From assembly GCA_035711805.1 (NCBI GenBank), contig DASTBV010000155.1, positions 62,001-126,000 on the forward strand: a stretch of 64,000 bases of DNA, read 5' to 3'. This document shows, one piece after another, positions 8,644 through 17,364 of this stretch. Source of the stretch: Gp6-AA40 sp035711805. GTDB lineage: Bacteria; Acidobacteriota; Vicinamibacteria; Vicinamibacterales; UBA2999. The notes beneath the pieces were generated by a model. The model worked only from the letters and a program-made list of their open reading frames with translations. It was not told the DNA's origin and did no database searches. The position numbers and the translations under genes are program-made. Position 1 is the first letter of the stretch; each line of letters starts with the position of its first letter.

Positions 8644-9425
8644 TACGCCGTCTTCTTGATGAAATAGTCGACGAGCTCCGACGAGGAGTTGTCCATTTCG
8701 ACGTTGAAGTATTCGAGGCGGCTGGTCAGGTAGTTGTAGAACCACACCGCCGGAATCGCGACGAAGAGACCAAGCGCCGTTTCGACGAGCGCTTCGGAAA
8801 TACCGGCCGATACGGCGCCGATACCGCCCGACCCGGTCGAGGCGATGCCGACGAACGCGTTGATGACGCCGACGACGGTGCCGAGCAGTCCGACGAACGG
8901 CGCGGTCGAACCGATCGTGGCCAGCGTGCTGACGCCCTTCTTCAGGTCCGACGCCGTCAGCGCGGTGGCGCGCTGAATCGAGCGGCGCACGGTGTCCAGA
9001 ACGTCGTCGCGGTTCAGGTTATGACCGGTTTCCTGCTGGAACTGGTATTCCTGCAGACCCGCCAGCACGACCTTGGCGAGATGGCTGTAGCGGTAATCCT
9101 TCGACGCCGACAGCGCGATGGCCTCCTTCAGGCGGCCGTCCTTGAGGTGCTTGGCCACCTGCGGCGCGTACATCTTGGACTGCTTGCGCGCCTGGCTGAA
9201 GGTGTAGATCCGCTCGATCGCCACGCCGACGGACAGAAACGACATGATGAGGAGCACGATGGCAACGCCCCACGCCGTCGGACCCATCGTTCGGAACATC
9301 TCGATGACGTCCAGACCAGCGGCGGCTTCGGCCGCTTCCTCCTGCGCGAACGCTGACGCGCTGAACGCGACCAGCAGGAGGACGCCGAACGCGACCTGCC
9401 AAATACGACGCTTGTCTCCAACCAT
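8643..9425 (-). CDS. exbB: ExbB/TolQ/MotA family proton channel
   Basis: A 260-residue inner-membrane channel subunit. After an N-terminal signal-like helix (FGVLLLVAFSASAFAQE) come three membrane helices in the ExbB arrangement. The third shows the family signature ATIGSTAPFVGLLGTVVGVI followed by GISEALVETALGLFVAIPAV. With ExbD it forms the proton-driven motor for TonB. The ATG is preceded by GAGGAG. It is second in the tonB operon, separated from tonB by a 100-bp gap holding a perfect hairpin. Confidence 0.94.
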   Translation of the reverse strand: MVGDKRRIWQVAFGVLLLVAFSASAFAQEEAAEAAAGLDVIEMFRTMGPTAWGVAIVLLIMSFLSVGVAIERIYTFSQARKQSKMYAPQVAKHLKDGRLKEAIALSASKDYRYSHLAKVVLAGLQEYQFQQETGHNLNRDDVLDTVRRSIQRATALTASDLKKGVSTLATIGSTAPFVGLLGTVVGVINAFVGIASTGSGGIGAVSAGISEALVETALGLFVAIPAVWFYNYLTSRLEYFNVEMDNSSSELVDYFIKKTA

Positions 9426-9450
9426 TACTGCACTCCTCTACATTTCGTAA

Positions 9451-9480
9451 CGTGGCTTCCGCCGTAAGGCGGAAGCCACG
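9451..9480. repeat. perfect intercistronic hairpin between tonB and exbB
   Basis: CGTGGCTTCCGCC (9451-9463) and GGCGGAAGCCACG (9468-9480) form a 13-bp perfect stem with a GTAA loop. No U-run follows it on the minus strand, so it is more likely a processing or stability hairpin, or a REP-like repeat, than a terminator. Confidence 0.7.
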
Positions 9481-9525
9481 GGACCCGTAAAAAAATCGCT
9501 GCTATTCCGCGAGGTTTCGAACCAA

Positions 9526-10251
9526 TTAATTCAAAGTAAACGTCACCGTCACCGTCATGATGACCGGCGTAGGCACGTTGTTCAGCATCGTGGGCGTGTA
9601 CTCCCACTGCCGCACAGCGTCGACGGCCGCCTGGTCGAGCAGCGGAATCGACCGCAGCACCTTCACGTCCTTGACCTTGCCGTCAACGCCGATCGTCGCT
9701 TCCAGGATGACGACGCCCGAGACGCGCGCCGACTGGGCGATCTGCGGGTAGGTCGGATTCACCTTCTTGATCTGCGTTGGGGCTCTGATCTGGCCACCGA
9801 CACGCACCGGCTGGGCCGGCGGCGGTGGAGGAGGCGGTGGCGGCGCGTCCGGAAGGCCACCGACGACACCGCCGGGGACGCCGCCGGGTATGCCGCCTTC
9901 GACGCCAACGTTTCGCTCGAAGCTGGTGTCGACCGGAACCTCAGGCTTGATTTCCTTCGGAGGCTCGATCGGCGCCGCGTTCGGATTCACCTCGACGGGC
10001 CGTGGCGCCTGCGCTTGCGGCGGCGGCGGCGGCGGCGGCGGTGGGGGCGGCGGCGGCGGGGCCGCGACCGCAAAAGCCATCATGGTCGGAGGCGACGGGA
10101 GCACATCCGCCGCCATGAGCGGCACGATAACGATGAGCGCGACGACGATACCTTCAATGAGCATCGTCATGGCGACCGAGGCGCCCTGCTTGCTACCCAT
10201 CTTGATCGACGGGTCGACAATGTCGCCGAACATCCGTTCTTCGCGTGGCAC
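9526..10251 (-). CDS. tonB: TonB energy transducer
   Basis: 241 residues. A cytoplasmic start with FGDIVDPS is followed by one membrane helix (about 26-48). A periplasmic spacer holds two proline tracts: 14 consecutive Pro at 65-78 and a second run near 138-146. The C-terminal TonB domain (about 160-241) has IKKVNPTYPQIAQSARVSG, then VILEATIGVDGKVKDVKVLR and the AVRQWEYTPTMLNN segment. It couples ExbBD to receptors such as the one at 4547-7639. The GTG start has GGAGG nine bases upstream; an ATG seven codons in is the alternative. A consensus promoter precedes it. Confidence 0.94.
   Translation of the reverse strand: MPREERMFGDIVDPSIKMGSKQGASVAMTMLIEGIVVALIVIVPLMAADVLPSPPTMMAFAVAAPPPPPPPPPPPPPPQAQAPRPVEVNPNAAPIEPPKEIKPEVPVDTSFERNVGVEGGIPGGVPGGVVGGLPDAPPPPPPPPPAQPVRVGGQIRAPTQIKKVNPTYPQIAQSARVSGVVILEATIGVDGKVKDVKVLRSIPLLDQAAVDAVRQWEYTPTMLNNVPTPVIMTVTVTFTLN
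10018..10063. repeat. GGC/GCC trinucleotide run coding the TonB poly-Pro tract
   Basis: A nearly pure (GGC/CGG)n stretch encodes the 14-proline tract of TonB on the minus strand. Such runs are prone to in-frame length change by slippage. Confidence 0.75.
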
Positions 10252-10298
10252 CGGGTTCTTCCTCCTGCAGCCTTACGTACCCGCCGGCAGAGCGGCCG

Positions 10299-10328
10299 AT
10301 TATAGCTACCCCAAAAAAATAGTGTCAA
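10299..10328 (-). promoter_or_regulatory. consensus sigma70 promoter of the tonB operon
   Basis: On the minus strand TTGACA (10328-10323) and TATAAT (10304-10299) are both exact consensus hexamers, 18 bp apart. The leader to the GTG of tonB is about 40 nt. Confidence 0.85.
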
Positions 10329-10495
10329 CGAACGTCGGACTATTCCGCGCCGGAACTCCGACGTGGGTTTAGACCCCAGACGCCCGAAAAGGCTCCGGCG
10401 CCTGTTTACAGGCTGGTGACCCGCCAGCCGGACAGAAGGGCGATTCTATATGCACTTGCCCCTCGCGCAACCCTCTTAAGTGCCTGCCCCGGCCG

Positions 10496-12988
10496 TCAGT
10501 GCGCAACGGCCCCGATTCGCATCCCGTAAAACGACCGGTAGACGAAGAACAGCGAGACGGCGAAGAAGGCGGCCGCCAGGCCGAGGCTGACCGTCGACCC
10601 CATGCTCGCGCTGAGATTGACAGCCAGCGACACCGCCAGCACGCCGAAAAGCGTCGTGAACTTGATGATCGGGTTGAGCGCCACGGACGAGGTGTCCTTG
10701 AACGGATCGCCCACCGTGTCGCCGACGACCGTCGCCGCATGCAGCGGCGTGTTCTTCATCTTCAGCTCGGTCTCGACGATCTTCTTGGCATTATCCCAGG
10801 CGCCACCGGCGTTCGCCATGAACACCGCCTGATACAAGCCGAACAGGGCGATAGAGATGAGGTAGCCGATGAAGAAGTAGGGCTCGACGAACGCAAACGC
10901 CAGCGTTGAAAAGAAGACGGTCAGGAAGATGTTGAACATCCCCTTCTGCGCATACTGCGTGCAGATCTCAACGACCTTCTTGCTGTCCGCGACCGATGCC
11001 TTCTCGACGCCGTCCAGCTTGATGTTCGCTTTGATGAACTCCACGGCGCGGTACGCCCCGGTCGTCACCGCCTGCGTCGATGCGCCGGTGAACCAGTAGA
11101 TAATCGCGCCGCCCGTAATCAGCCCGAGCAGGAACGGCGCGTGGAGCAGCGACAAGTTCACCACCAGCTCCGGTTGGAGCCCCTCGGTCAGCGCGATGAT
11201 GATCGAAAAGATCATCGTCGTCGCGCCGACCACGGCGGTCCCGATCAGCACCGGCTTGGCCGTCGCCTTGAACGTGTTGCCGGCGCCGTCGTTCTCCTCG
11301 AGCAGCGCCTTGGCCTTCTCGAACTGGACGTTGATGCCGAAGTCCTTCTTGATCTCCTGCTGGATCCCCGGAATCCCTTCGATGACCGACAACTCGTAGA
11401 CCGACTGCGCGTTGTCGGTGACCGGGCCGTAGGAGTCGACGGCAATCGTCACCGGACCCATGCCGAGGAAGCCGAACGCCACCAGGCCGAACGCAAACAC
11501 CGCCGGCGCGAGCATCAGATCCGACATCGACGTGCCCATCGTGCTGACCAGGAATGCGATCGTCATCAGCGTGACGATGCTGAGGCCGATCCAATAGGCG
11601 CTGAAGTTACCGGCGACAAATCCGGAGAGGATGTTCAGCGATGGGCCGCCTTCACGCGATGAGGTCACCACTTCCTTGACGTGGCTCGATTCGACCGACG
11701 TGAACACCTTGACCAGCTCCGGAATGATGGCGCCGGCCAGCGTGCCGCAGGTGATGATCGACGACAGCTTCCACCACAGTGTGCCGTCGCCGAGGTCGGG
11801 GATCAGGAGGTACGAGACGATGTAGGTCGCGATGACGGACACGATCGACGTCAGCCACACCAGCGTGGTCAGCGGCGCCTCGAAGTTCATCCGGGCCACA
11901 TTCCCGTATCGCGCCTTGGCCAGCGTCTCGTTGATCATGTAGGACAGGCCGCTGGCGATGATCATCACCACGCGCATGGCGAACAGCCAGACCAGCAGCT
12001 TGACCTGGATCGGCTGGCTGGTGACGGCTTCCATGATGAACGTGATCAGCGCGACACCGGTCACGCCGTAGGTCTCGAACCCGTCGGCGCTCGGGCCAAC
12101 CGAGTCGCCGGCGTTGTCACCTGTGCAGTCCGCGATCACGCCCGGGTTCCGCGCGTCGTCTTCCTTGATGTTGAACACTATCTTCATCAAGTCCGAGCCG
12201 ATGTCGGCGATCTTGGTGAAAATGCCGCCGGCGATGCGCAGCGCCGCGGCGCCCAGCGACTCGCCGATGGCGAAGCCGATGAAGCACGGGCCGGCGTAGT
12301 CGCCGGGGATGAAGAGCAGGATCGCCAGCATGATCAGCAGCTCGACGCTGATGAGCAGCATGCCGATGCTCATGCCGGCCTTGAGCGGAATGGCGTAAAC
12401 CGGGAACGCCTTGCCCTCGAGGCTGGCAAACGCCGCGCGCGAGTTGGCGTAGGTGTTGACCCGGATGCCGAACCACGCCACGGCGTAGCTGCCGAGGATA
12501 CCGACGATGCTGAAGAGCAGGATGATGACGACGCGCATCGGCTCGAGATCCGTCAGCACGCCGAAATAGAGCACGATGACCACGGCGATGAAGATCTCGA
12601 GAATGGCGATGAACTTGCCCTGCGTGATGAGATAGGTCTTACAGGTCTCGTAAATCAGCGCGGAGACCTCCGCCATCGATCGATGCACCGGCAGGTTCTT
12701 CAGCTGATTGAGGATGACCAGTCCGAACAGCACGCCCAGGAACGACACCAGCAGGCCGCCCATCAGCAGCGACCGCCCGCTGTAGCCGCCGACGTCGGTG
12801 AGATCGAGATCGGGAAGGACGATATTGACCTCGCCACCGGAATGGGTGGCCTCCGCCTCGCCCTGCGCCGCAACCTGCTCGGGCTGCTGCGCGAACACGG
12901 CCGCAGGCGCGCCGATGGCGATCAGCATCGCGAATACCATCGCGACCACCTGCAGGCGGCGGAATCCCTTCAACGAGAACCTCATCAC
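10496..12988 (-). CDS. hppA: membrane-bound ion-pumping pyrophosphatase
   Basis: Hydrolyses PPi and pumps H+ (or Na+) across the membrane. 830 residues, many helices. Substrate motifs are recognisable but divergent: EDDARNP at 277-283 and the acidic GDNAGDSVG near 290-298, plus VDSYGPVTDNAQSV near 518-530. GNTFKAT at 570-576 has Lys where K+-dependent enzymes have Ala, so K+-independence is likely (inference). Unusual features are a cleavable-looking signal peptide (MLIAIGAPAAVFAQQ) with a hydrophilic linker before the first core helix, and a longer loop before GNT. It is last in the tgt-to-hppA gene run, 18 bp after the DUF502 gene, with an AAAGGAG ribosome site. Confidence 0.93.
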   Translation of the reverse strand: MMRFSLKGFRRLQVVAMVFAMLIAIGAPAAVFAQQPEQVAAQGEAEATHSGGEVNIVLPDLDLTDVGGYSGRSLLMGGLLVSFLGVLFGLVILNQLKNLPVHRSMAEVSALIYETCKTYLITQGKFIAILEIFIAVVIVLYFGVLTDLEPMRVVIILLFSIVGILGSYAVAWFGIRVNTYANSRAAFASLEGKAFPVYAIPLKAGMSIGMLLISVELLIMLAILLFIPGDYAGPCFIGFAIGESLGAAALRIAGGIFTKIADIGSDLMKIVFNIKEDDARNPGVIADCTGDNAGDSVGPSADGFETYGVTGVALITFIMEAVTSQPIQVKLLVWLFAMRVVMIIASGLSYMINETLAKARYGNVARMNFEAPLTTLVWLTSIVSVIATYIVSYLLIPDLGDGTLWWKLSSIITCGTLAGAIIPELVKVFTSVESSHVKEVVTSSREGGPSLNILSGFVAGNFSAYWIGLSIVTLMTIAFLVSTMGTSMSDLMLAPAVFAFGLVAFGFLGMGPVTIAVDSYGPVTDNAQSVYELSVIEGIPGIQQEIKKDFGINVQFEKAKALLEENDGAGNTFKATAKPVLIGTAVVGATTMIFSIIIALTEGLQPELVVNLSLLHAPFLLGLITGGAIIYWFTGASTQAVTTGAYRAVEFIKANIKLDGVEKASVADSKKVVEICTQYAQKGMFNIFLTVFFSTLAFAFVEPYFFIGYLISIALFGLYQAVFMANAGGAWDNAKKIVETELKMKNTPLHAATVVGDTVGDPFKDTSSVALNPIIKFTTLFGVLAVSLAVNLSASMGSTVSLGLAAAFFAVSLFFVYRSFYGMRIGAVAH

Positions 12989-13006
12989 ACTTATGCTCCT
13001 TTGTCG

Positions 13007-13651
13007 CTATTTCCTGGGTGCTAGACGGCCCGGCAGTGACATCCCGCCGGTCAGAAAGATGCGGATGCCCTCCTGCACCGAGAGGTCGGGGAAGAGCGCC
13101 CGCTCGCGCGGATACAGGACGATGTCTCCGAGATAGAGATGGTTCGTCGGCACGTACACTGCCATCATCGATTCGGCGCCGGCGCCGCGATCCACGGTGA
13201 ACTCCTTCGTCAGAAAACCCATCACCCAACCACGGTGCGGGTCTTCCACCATGACAACACGCTTGAACCCGGACTCGTTGTCCGGCGAGAACGCCACGAC
13301 CAGCTGCTTGACCGGTGCGTAAATGGTCCGGAAGACCGGGATCTTCATCAGCCAGCGCTCGCCGCGGTTCAGCAGGCGCTGTCCGATGACGTTGGTGGCG
13401 ACCACTCCCACCGCGAGCACCACAGCTACCGTTCCGAGAAAACCGACCGCGCTGACGATCAGCCGCTCGGCTCCTTCGGGGTCATGTCCGAGTACCGTGG
13501 CGGCTACCCTGGCCACCAGCGGGGCCGTCAAACCGTCAATGATACCGAAGATCCACACCAGGGCGAAGACACTGATGATCAGCGGAACGCTGACGAAGAA
13601 TCCCGTCAGCAGGCGCCGCCGCAGCCACGGAATCAGAGCCACTGCGCCCAC
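13007..13651 (-). CDS. DUF502 family membrane protein
   Basis: A 214-residue inner-membrane protein of the DUF502 family, whose function is not established. Two membrane segments near the N-terminus (LLTGFFVSVPLIISVFALVW and a helix around 65-87) precede the family core, IPVFRTIYAPVKQLVVAF and GWVMGFLTKE, ending with MMAVYVPTNHLYLGDIVL and VQEGIRIFLTGGMSLP. The start overlaps the end of uppP by 19 bp, so the two are translationally linked in the same operon. Confidence 0.88.
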   Translation of the reverse strand: MGAVALIPWLRRRLLTGFFVSVPLIISVFALVWIFGIIDGLTAPLVARVAATVLGHDPEGAERLIVSAVGFLGTVAVVLAVGVVATNVIGQRLLNRGERWLMKIPVFRTIYAPVKQLVVAFSPDNESGFKRVVMVEDPHRGWVMGFLTKEFTVDRGAGAESMMAVYVPTNHLYLGDIVLYPRERALFPDLSVQEGIRIFLTGGMSLPGRLAPRK

Positions 13652-14451
13652 ATCGCGACGAGAATCAGCACGCCGGCCCCAATCCGGTACCAGGCAAACG
13701 GGGCGAAACCCGACCGGCTCACGTAACGCAGAAACGGCTTCACGACGAGCGCGGCGGCGATAAACGCCGCCACGAAACCGATGGCGATTTCCGCGGCGCG
13801 TTCAGGCGCAAGGTGGCCGCGGACTTCCCACAGGTCGTGCACGAACGCACCGGCCATCGTTGGCATGGCAAGGAAGAACGAGAATTCCGCCGCCGCCGCA
13901 CGATCGAGGCGCATCAGCAGGCCGCCGACAATCGTCGCGCCCGACCGTGACACACCGGGAATCACCGCCACCGCCTGCGCCAGGCCGATGCCCAGCGCGC
14001 GCGACACCGGTGTCCGGTCCGCCTCGACGACGACGGGCAGGGGGCGAAAACGCTCGACGATCAGCATCACGACGCCGCCGATGATAAAGGCCGCCGCTAT
14101 CACCCCGAGTGCCGGGCTCCCGCTGCCGGTGTCGTAGAGGCGATTCTTCACGGCATCGGCGAACAACACACCCGCGGCGGCCGCGGGCAGAAACGCCACC
14201 ACGATGGCAGCCGCGAACCGCCTCGCGGCGGGGTCGGATGGCAACCGCGAGAGGACCTGCGCGATCTTGCCGCGATACAGCCACATCACCGCCAGGACCG
14301 CTCCCAGCTGAATCATGACGGTGAACACGCCCCCGGGATCCTCGAAGCCGAGCCACTCCTCGGCGATCAGCAGATGCGCCGTCGAGGAGATCGGCAGAAA
14401 CTCGGTCAGCCCTTGAATGACGCCCAGGATGGCGGCGGTGAGATACGTCAC
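13633..14451 (-). CDS. uppP: undecaprenyl-diphosphatase
   Basis: Dephosphorylates undecaprenyl diphosphate to recycle the lipid carrier for peptidoglycan and surface glycans; integral inner-membrane enzyme. 272 residues, the usual size. The two catalytic motifs are present: EFLPISSTAHL at 17-27 and PGVSRSGATIVGG in the second half. Multiple hydrophobic helices fit BacA/UppP topology. It lies 15 bp after secF in the same direction, in an envelope-biogenesis operon. Confidence 0.96.
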   Translation of the reverse strand: MTYLTAAILGVIQGLTEFLPISSTAHLLIAEEWLGFEDPGGVFTVMIQLGAVLAVMWLYRGKIAQVLSRLPSDPAARRFAAAIVVAFLPAAAAGVLFADAVKNRLYDTGSGSPALGVIAAAFIIGGVVMLIVERFRPLPVVVEADRTPVSRALGIGLAQAVAVIPGVSRSGATIVGGLLMRLDRAAAAEFSFFLAMPTMAGAFVHDLWEVRGHLAPERAAEIAIGFVAAFIAAALVVKPFLRYVSRSGFAPFAWYRIGAGVLILVAMWAQWL

Positions 14452-14466
14452 CGCCGCGTCCGGAGA

Positions 14467-15426
14467 CTACGACGCGCGCGCACGGCGGGGCTTGCGCCCC
14501 TTGTCCTGTGCGGGCGCCGACGGCGGCTCCGCCAACGCTGCAGTGCGTCGGCGTCCCCGGCTCAGGATGATGGCAATCGCCGAAGCGATGAAGACCGTCG
14601 AATAGGTGCCGCTGACGATCCCGACCAGCATCGTGAACGAGAAGCCGCGCAGCGCCTCGCCGCCGAACAGGAACAGCGCGAGCACGGACATAAACGTGGT
14701 GCCGGCGGTGATGATCGTGCGCGACAGCGTCTGGTTGACGCTGATATTGACGACCTCTTCGAGCGGCTGCCGCCGCATCGACCGCAAGTTCTCGCGGACG
14801 CGGTCGAAGATCACGATCGTGTCGTTGACGGAATAGCCGGTGATCGTCAGCAGCGCCGCGACGACGTTGAGCGACAGGTCGTAGCCGAAGAACGCGAGAA
14901 ACGCCAGGGTGACGAAGACGTCGTGGAACGTCGCGGCAATGGCGCCGACGGCAAACGATGGCCTGAACCGAATCGCGATGTAGACCGTGATGGCCAGAAT
15001 CGAGGCCAGGGTCGCGTACAGGCCGCGGCGCTGCAGGTCCTCGCCGATCACCGCGCTGACCAGATCGCGCCCCACGATCGTCGTCTTCAGACCCGCGGAG
15101 GCCAGCGTCTGCTCGACCTGCTGTGCCTGCGCTTCGACAGTCGTTCCTCCTTCGGGCCGAGGCAGTCGCACGAGGATTTGCCCCTTCGACGGATCGTCGT
15201 ACTGCTGAATGACCTTGTCGCCGGGGATGGCATCGAGCGCGCGCCGGATCTCCGCTTCGGACGCCCCCTGAATGATGAACGCCGTCCCGCCGGAGAAGTC
15301 GATTCCGAGCGGAAGCCCCTTCGTGGCGATCATGTAGCCGCCGGCGGCGATGACGAGCAGCGACAGTGTGATGGCGTGCCAGCGCCAGCGCAGGAAATTG
15401 AAATTCGCGTTGGTAAAAATCTGCAT
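14467..15426 (-). CDS. secF: protein translocase subunit SecF
   Basis: Part of SecDF, which uses proton-motive force to help pull proteins through SecYEG. 319 residues with six predicted helices. Family signatures include GLPLGIDFSGGTAFIIQ near 36-52 and the TM4-5 stretch LTITGYSVNDTIVIFDRVRE, followed by NQTLSRTIITAGTTFM. It sits seven bp downstream of secD. A basic, Pro/Lys-rich tail (DKGRKPRRARAS) ends the protein. Confidence 0.96.
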   Translation of the reverse strand: MQIFTNANFNFLRWRWHAITLSLLVIAAGGYMIATKGLPLGIDFSGGTAFIIQGASEAEIRRALDAIPGDKVIQQYDDPSKGQILVRLPRPEGGTTVEAQAQQVEQTLASAGLKTTIVGRDLVSAVIGEDLQRRGLYATLASILAITVYIAIRFRPSFAVGAIAATFHDVFVTLAFLAFFGYDLSLNVVAALLTITGYSVNDTIVIFDRVRENLRSMRRQPLEEVVNISVNQTLSRTIITAGTTFMSVLALFLFGGEALRGFSFTMLVGIVSGTYSTVFIASAIAIILSRGRRRTAALAEPPSAPAQDKGRKPRRARAS

Positions 15427-15433
15427 ATGACGC

Positions 15434-16990
15434 CTAGATGCTGATGGTCTGAACCTGACGGCGGCGCGACAGCACCAGCTCGAAAACCGTTCGCGACACG
15501 AAAACTGCGGTGAAGACGTTCGACAGCAGCCCGATGGTCAACGTCGTGGCAAAGCCACGAATCGGGCCCGTGCCGAACTGGAAGAGGAAGGCCGCGGCGA
15601 TCAGCGAGGCGACGTGCGTGTCGACGATCGTCCACCATACGCGGTCGAAGCCGGCGTTGACCGCGGCCCGCGCGGCTTTCCCCCCGGCCAGTTCCTCCTT
15701 GATGCGCTCGAAGATCAGGACGTTCGAGTCGACGCCCATACCGATCGTGAGGATGAATCCCGCAATGCCCGGCAGCGTCATCGTCGCGCCGAGATACGCC
15801 ATCATGCCGAGCAGGATCAGCAGGTTGACGACAATCGAGATGATGGCATTCAGCCCGGTGAGACGGTAGTAGACGAGCATGAACAGGACGACCATGCCGA
15901 GGCCGCCGAGCGACGCCAGCACGCCGGCCTCGATCGACTCGCGCCCGAGCGACGGGCCGACCGTCCGTTCCTCTTCGTAGGTCAGGCTCGCCGGCAGCGC
16001 ACCGGATTTCAGCGTGATGACGAGATCGGCCATCTCCTCGCGGCTGATCCCGTAGATCTGACCGTTGTCCGTAATACGGCCCTGGATGTTCGCCACCGAC
16101 ATCACGCGCTCGTCGAGGACGACGCCGAGCGGCTTGCCCAGATTGGCCTGGGTGAAATTGCCAAAGCGCTGAGCGGCGTCCTGCTTGAGGGTGAACTGCA
16201 CCGCCGGACGGTTGAACTGATCGAGTCCCGGCGACGCGCTGCGGAGCTCGTTCCCCGACACGACCGACACTTTCTTGACGGCGTAGTACACGGTTCCCGC
16301 AGTGCCCGCTGTGCCGGTTCCTTCGAGGCGGCCGGGCAGCACCTCGACGTCCGATGGCAGCGCGTTGTTGTAGGCCTGCATGGCGGCTTCGCGCGTCGGG
16401 AACGGTGTCGGATTGTCAACCAGCCGGAACTGCAGCTGCGCGGTCGCGCGGATGACCTGCTTCGCGCGCTGGACCTCGGTGACGCCGGGCAGCTGGACGA
16501 GGATCTGATCGCGACCGCTGTAGCGGGCGACGACCGGCTCGGCCACGCCAAGCTCGTTGACCCGGCGCTCGATCGTCTGCAGCGCCTGCGTCACCGCTTC
16601 GTCGCGGAGCTGATTCGCGATGTTCGGCTTGATTTTGAAGGTGTAAACCCCGCCCGTCGAGTCGCGATCGAACGTCGCTTCGGCGTCTGCCGTCGCCGTG
16701 CGGAGGCCGGCATCGTCGGTAACCCCCGAGATGCGGAACTGATCCGGGGCGGTCACGTCGATGCTGGTGAACGCGACGCCGTTGCGCGTCAACGTGTCGC
16801 GAAGCCGCTCGGACGTAATCTCGCTCTCGCTCCGGAGGGCGTCGTCCGTCTGCACCCGCAGGACCAGGTGCACGCCGCCTTTCAGATCGAGGCCCAGGTT
16901 GATTTTCTTGTCTGGCGGGTAGAAGGCCAGGACCGACAGGCCAACGACCAGCGCGGTCAGCGTCAGTCTCCACCGAACGTTCTTCATCAT
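15434..16990 (-). CDS. secD: protein translocase subunit SecD
   Basis: Partner of SecF in the accessory Sec translocon. 518 residues. After the first helix comes KINLGLDLKGGVHLVLRVQT (the conserved D1 motif), then a large periplasmic region including the P1 head, and a six-helix C-terminal bundle with GFILTIGMGVDSNVLIFERI and ARAAVNAGFDRVWWTIVDTH. It lies between yajC and secF, the standard order. Confidence 0.96.
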   Translation of the reverse strand: MMKNVRWRLTLTALVVGLSVLAFYPPDKKINLGLDLKGGVHLVLRVQTDDALRSESEITSERLRDTLTRNGVAFTSIDVTAPDQFRISGVTDDAGLRTATADAEATFDRDSTGGVYTFKIKPNIANQLRDEAVTQALQTIERRVNELGVAEPVVARYSGRDQILVQLPGVTEVQRAKQVIRATAQLQFRLVDNPTPFPTREAAMQAYNNALPSDVEVLPGRLEGTGTAGTAGTVYYAVKKVSVVSGNELRSASPGLDQFNRPAVQFTLKQDAAQRFGNFTQANLGKPLGVVLDERVMSVANIQGRITDNGQIYGISREEMADLVITLKSGALPASLTYEEERTVGPSLGRESIEAGVLASLGGLGMVVLFMLVYYRLTGLNAIISIVVNLLILLGMMAYLGATMTLPGIAGFILTIGMGVDSNVLIFERIKEELAGGKAARAAVNAGFDRVWWTIVDTHVASLIAAAFLFQFGTGPIRGFATTLTIGLLSNVFTAVFVSRTVFELVLSRRRQVQTISI

Positions 16991-17010
16991 GGGCGAACTA
17001 CTCTGATTTC

Positions 17011-17364
17011 CTACTCTGATTTCGATTGGGCGAGAGCCTCACCGACCGGCTCCTGACCCTGGTATCCGACGATGGCCGCGCGGGAGACCTCGATGCGGAC
17101 GTTGTTCGCGATTTGCAGCTGCACCGAGGTGTCGCCGGCCTTGGTGATCGTGCCGTAAATGCCCCCGGAGGTGATCACCCGGTCGTTGACCTTGAGCGAC
17201 GCCAGGAAGGCCTGCACCTTCTGCTGCCGCTTCTTCATCGGCAGCAGGATGATGAAATAGAAAATCCCGAGCACGAGGATGAACGGGACGAACTGCAGCC
17301 ACGGGCTCGCACTGCCGCCCTGCGCGGGCGCGGCCAGGGCTATCAGGGTGTTCAGATTGGTCAT
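17011..17364 (-). CDS. yajC: preprotein translocase subunit YajC
   Basis: A small SecDF-associated membrane protein, 117 residues. One hydrophobic helix (about 22-43, FVPFILVLGIFYFIILLPMK) is followed by KKRQQKVQAFLASLKVNDRV and ITSGGIYGTITK, the typical YajC signature. Its ATG overlaps the tgt stop (ATGA), and secD follows within 21 bp. Confidence 0.95.
   Translation of the reverse strand: MTNLNTLIALAAPAQGGSASPWLQFVPFILVLGIFYFIILLPMKKRQQKVQAFLASLKVNDRVITSGGIYGTITKAGDTSVQLQIANNVRIEVSRAAIVGYQGQEPVGEALAQSKSE

Noticed and set aside
9800..10372. A long plus-strand Gly-rich frame opposite tonB
   Set aside because: It is the antisense reading of the Pro-rich TonB tract (poly-Gly), not an independent gene.
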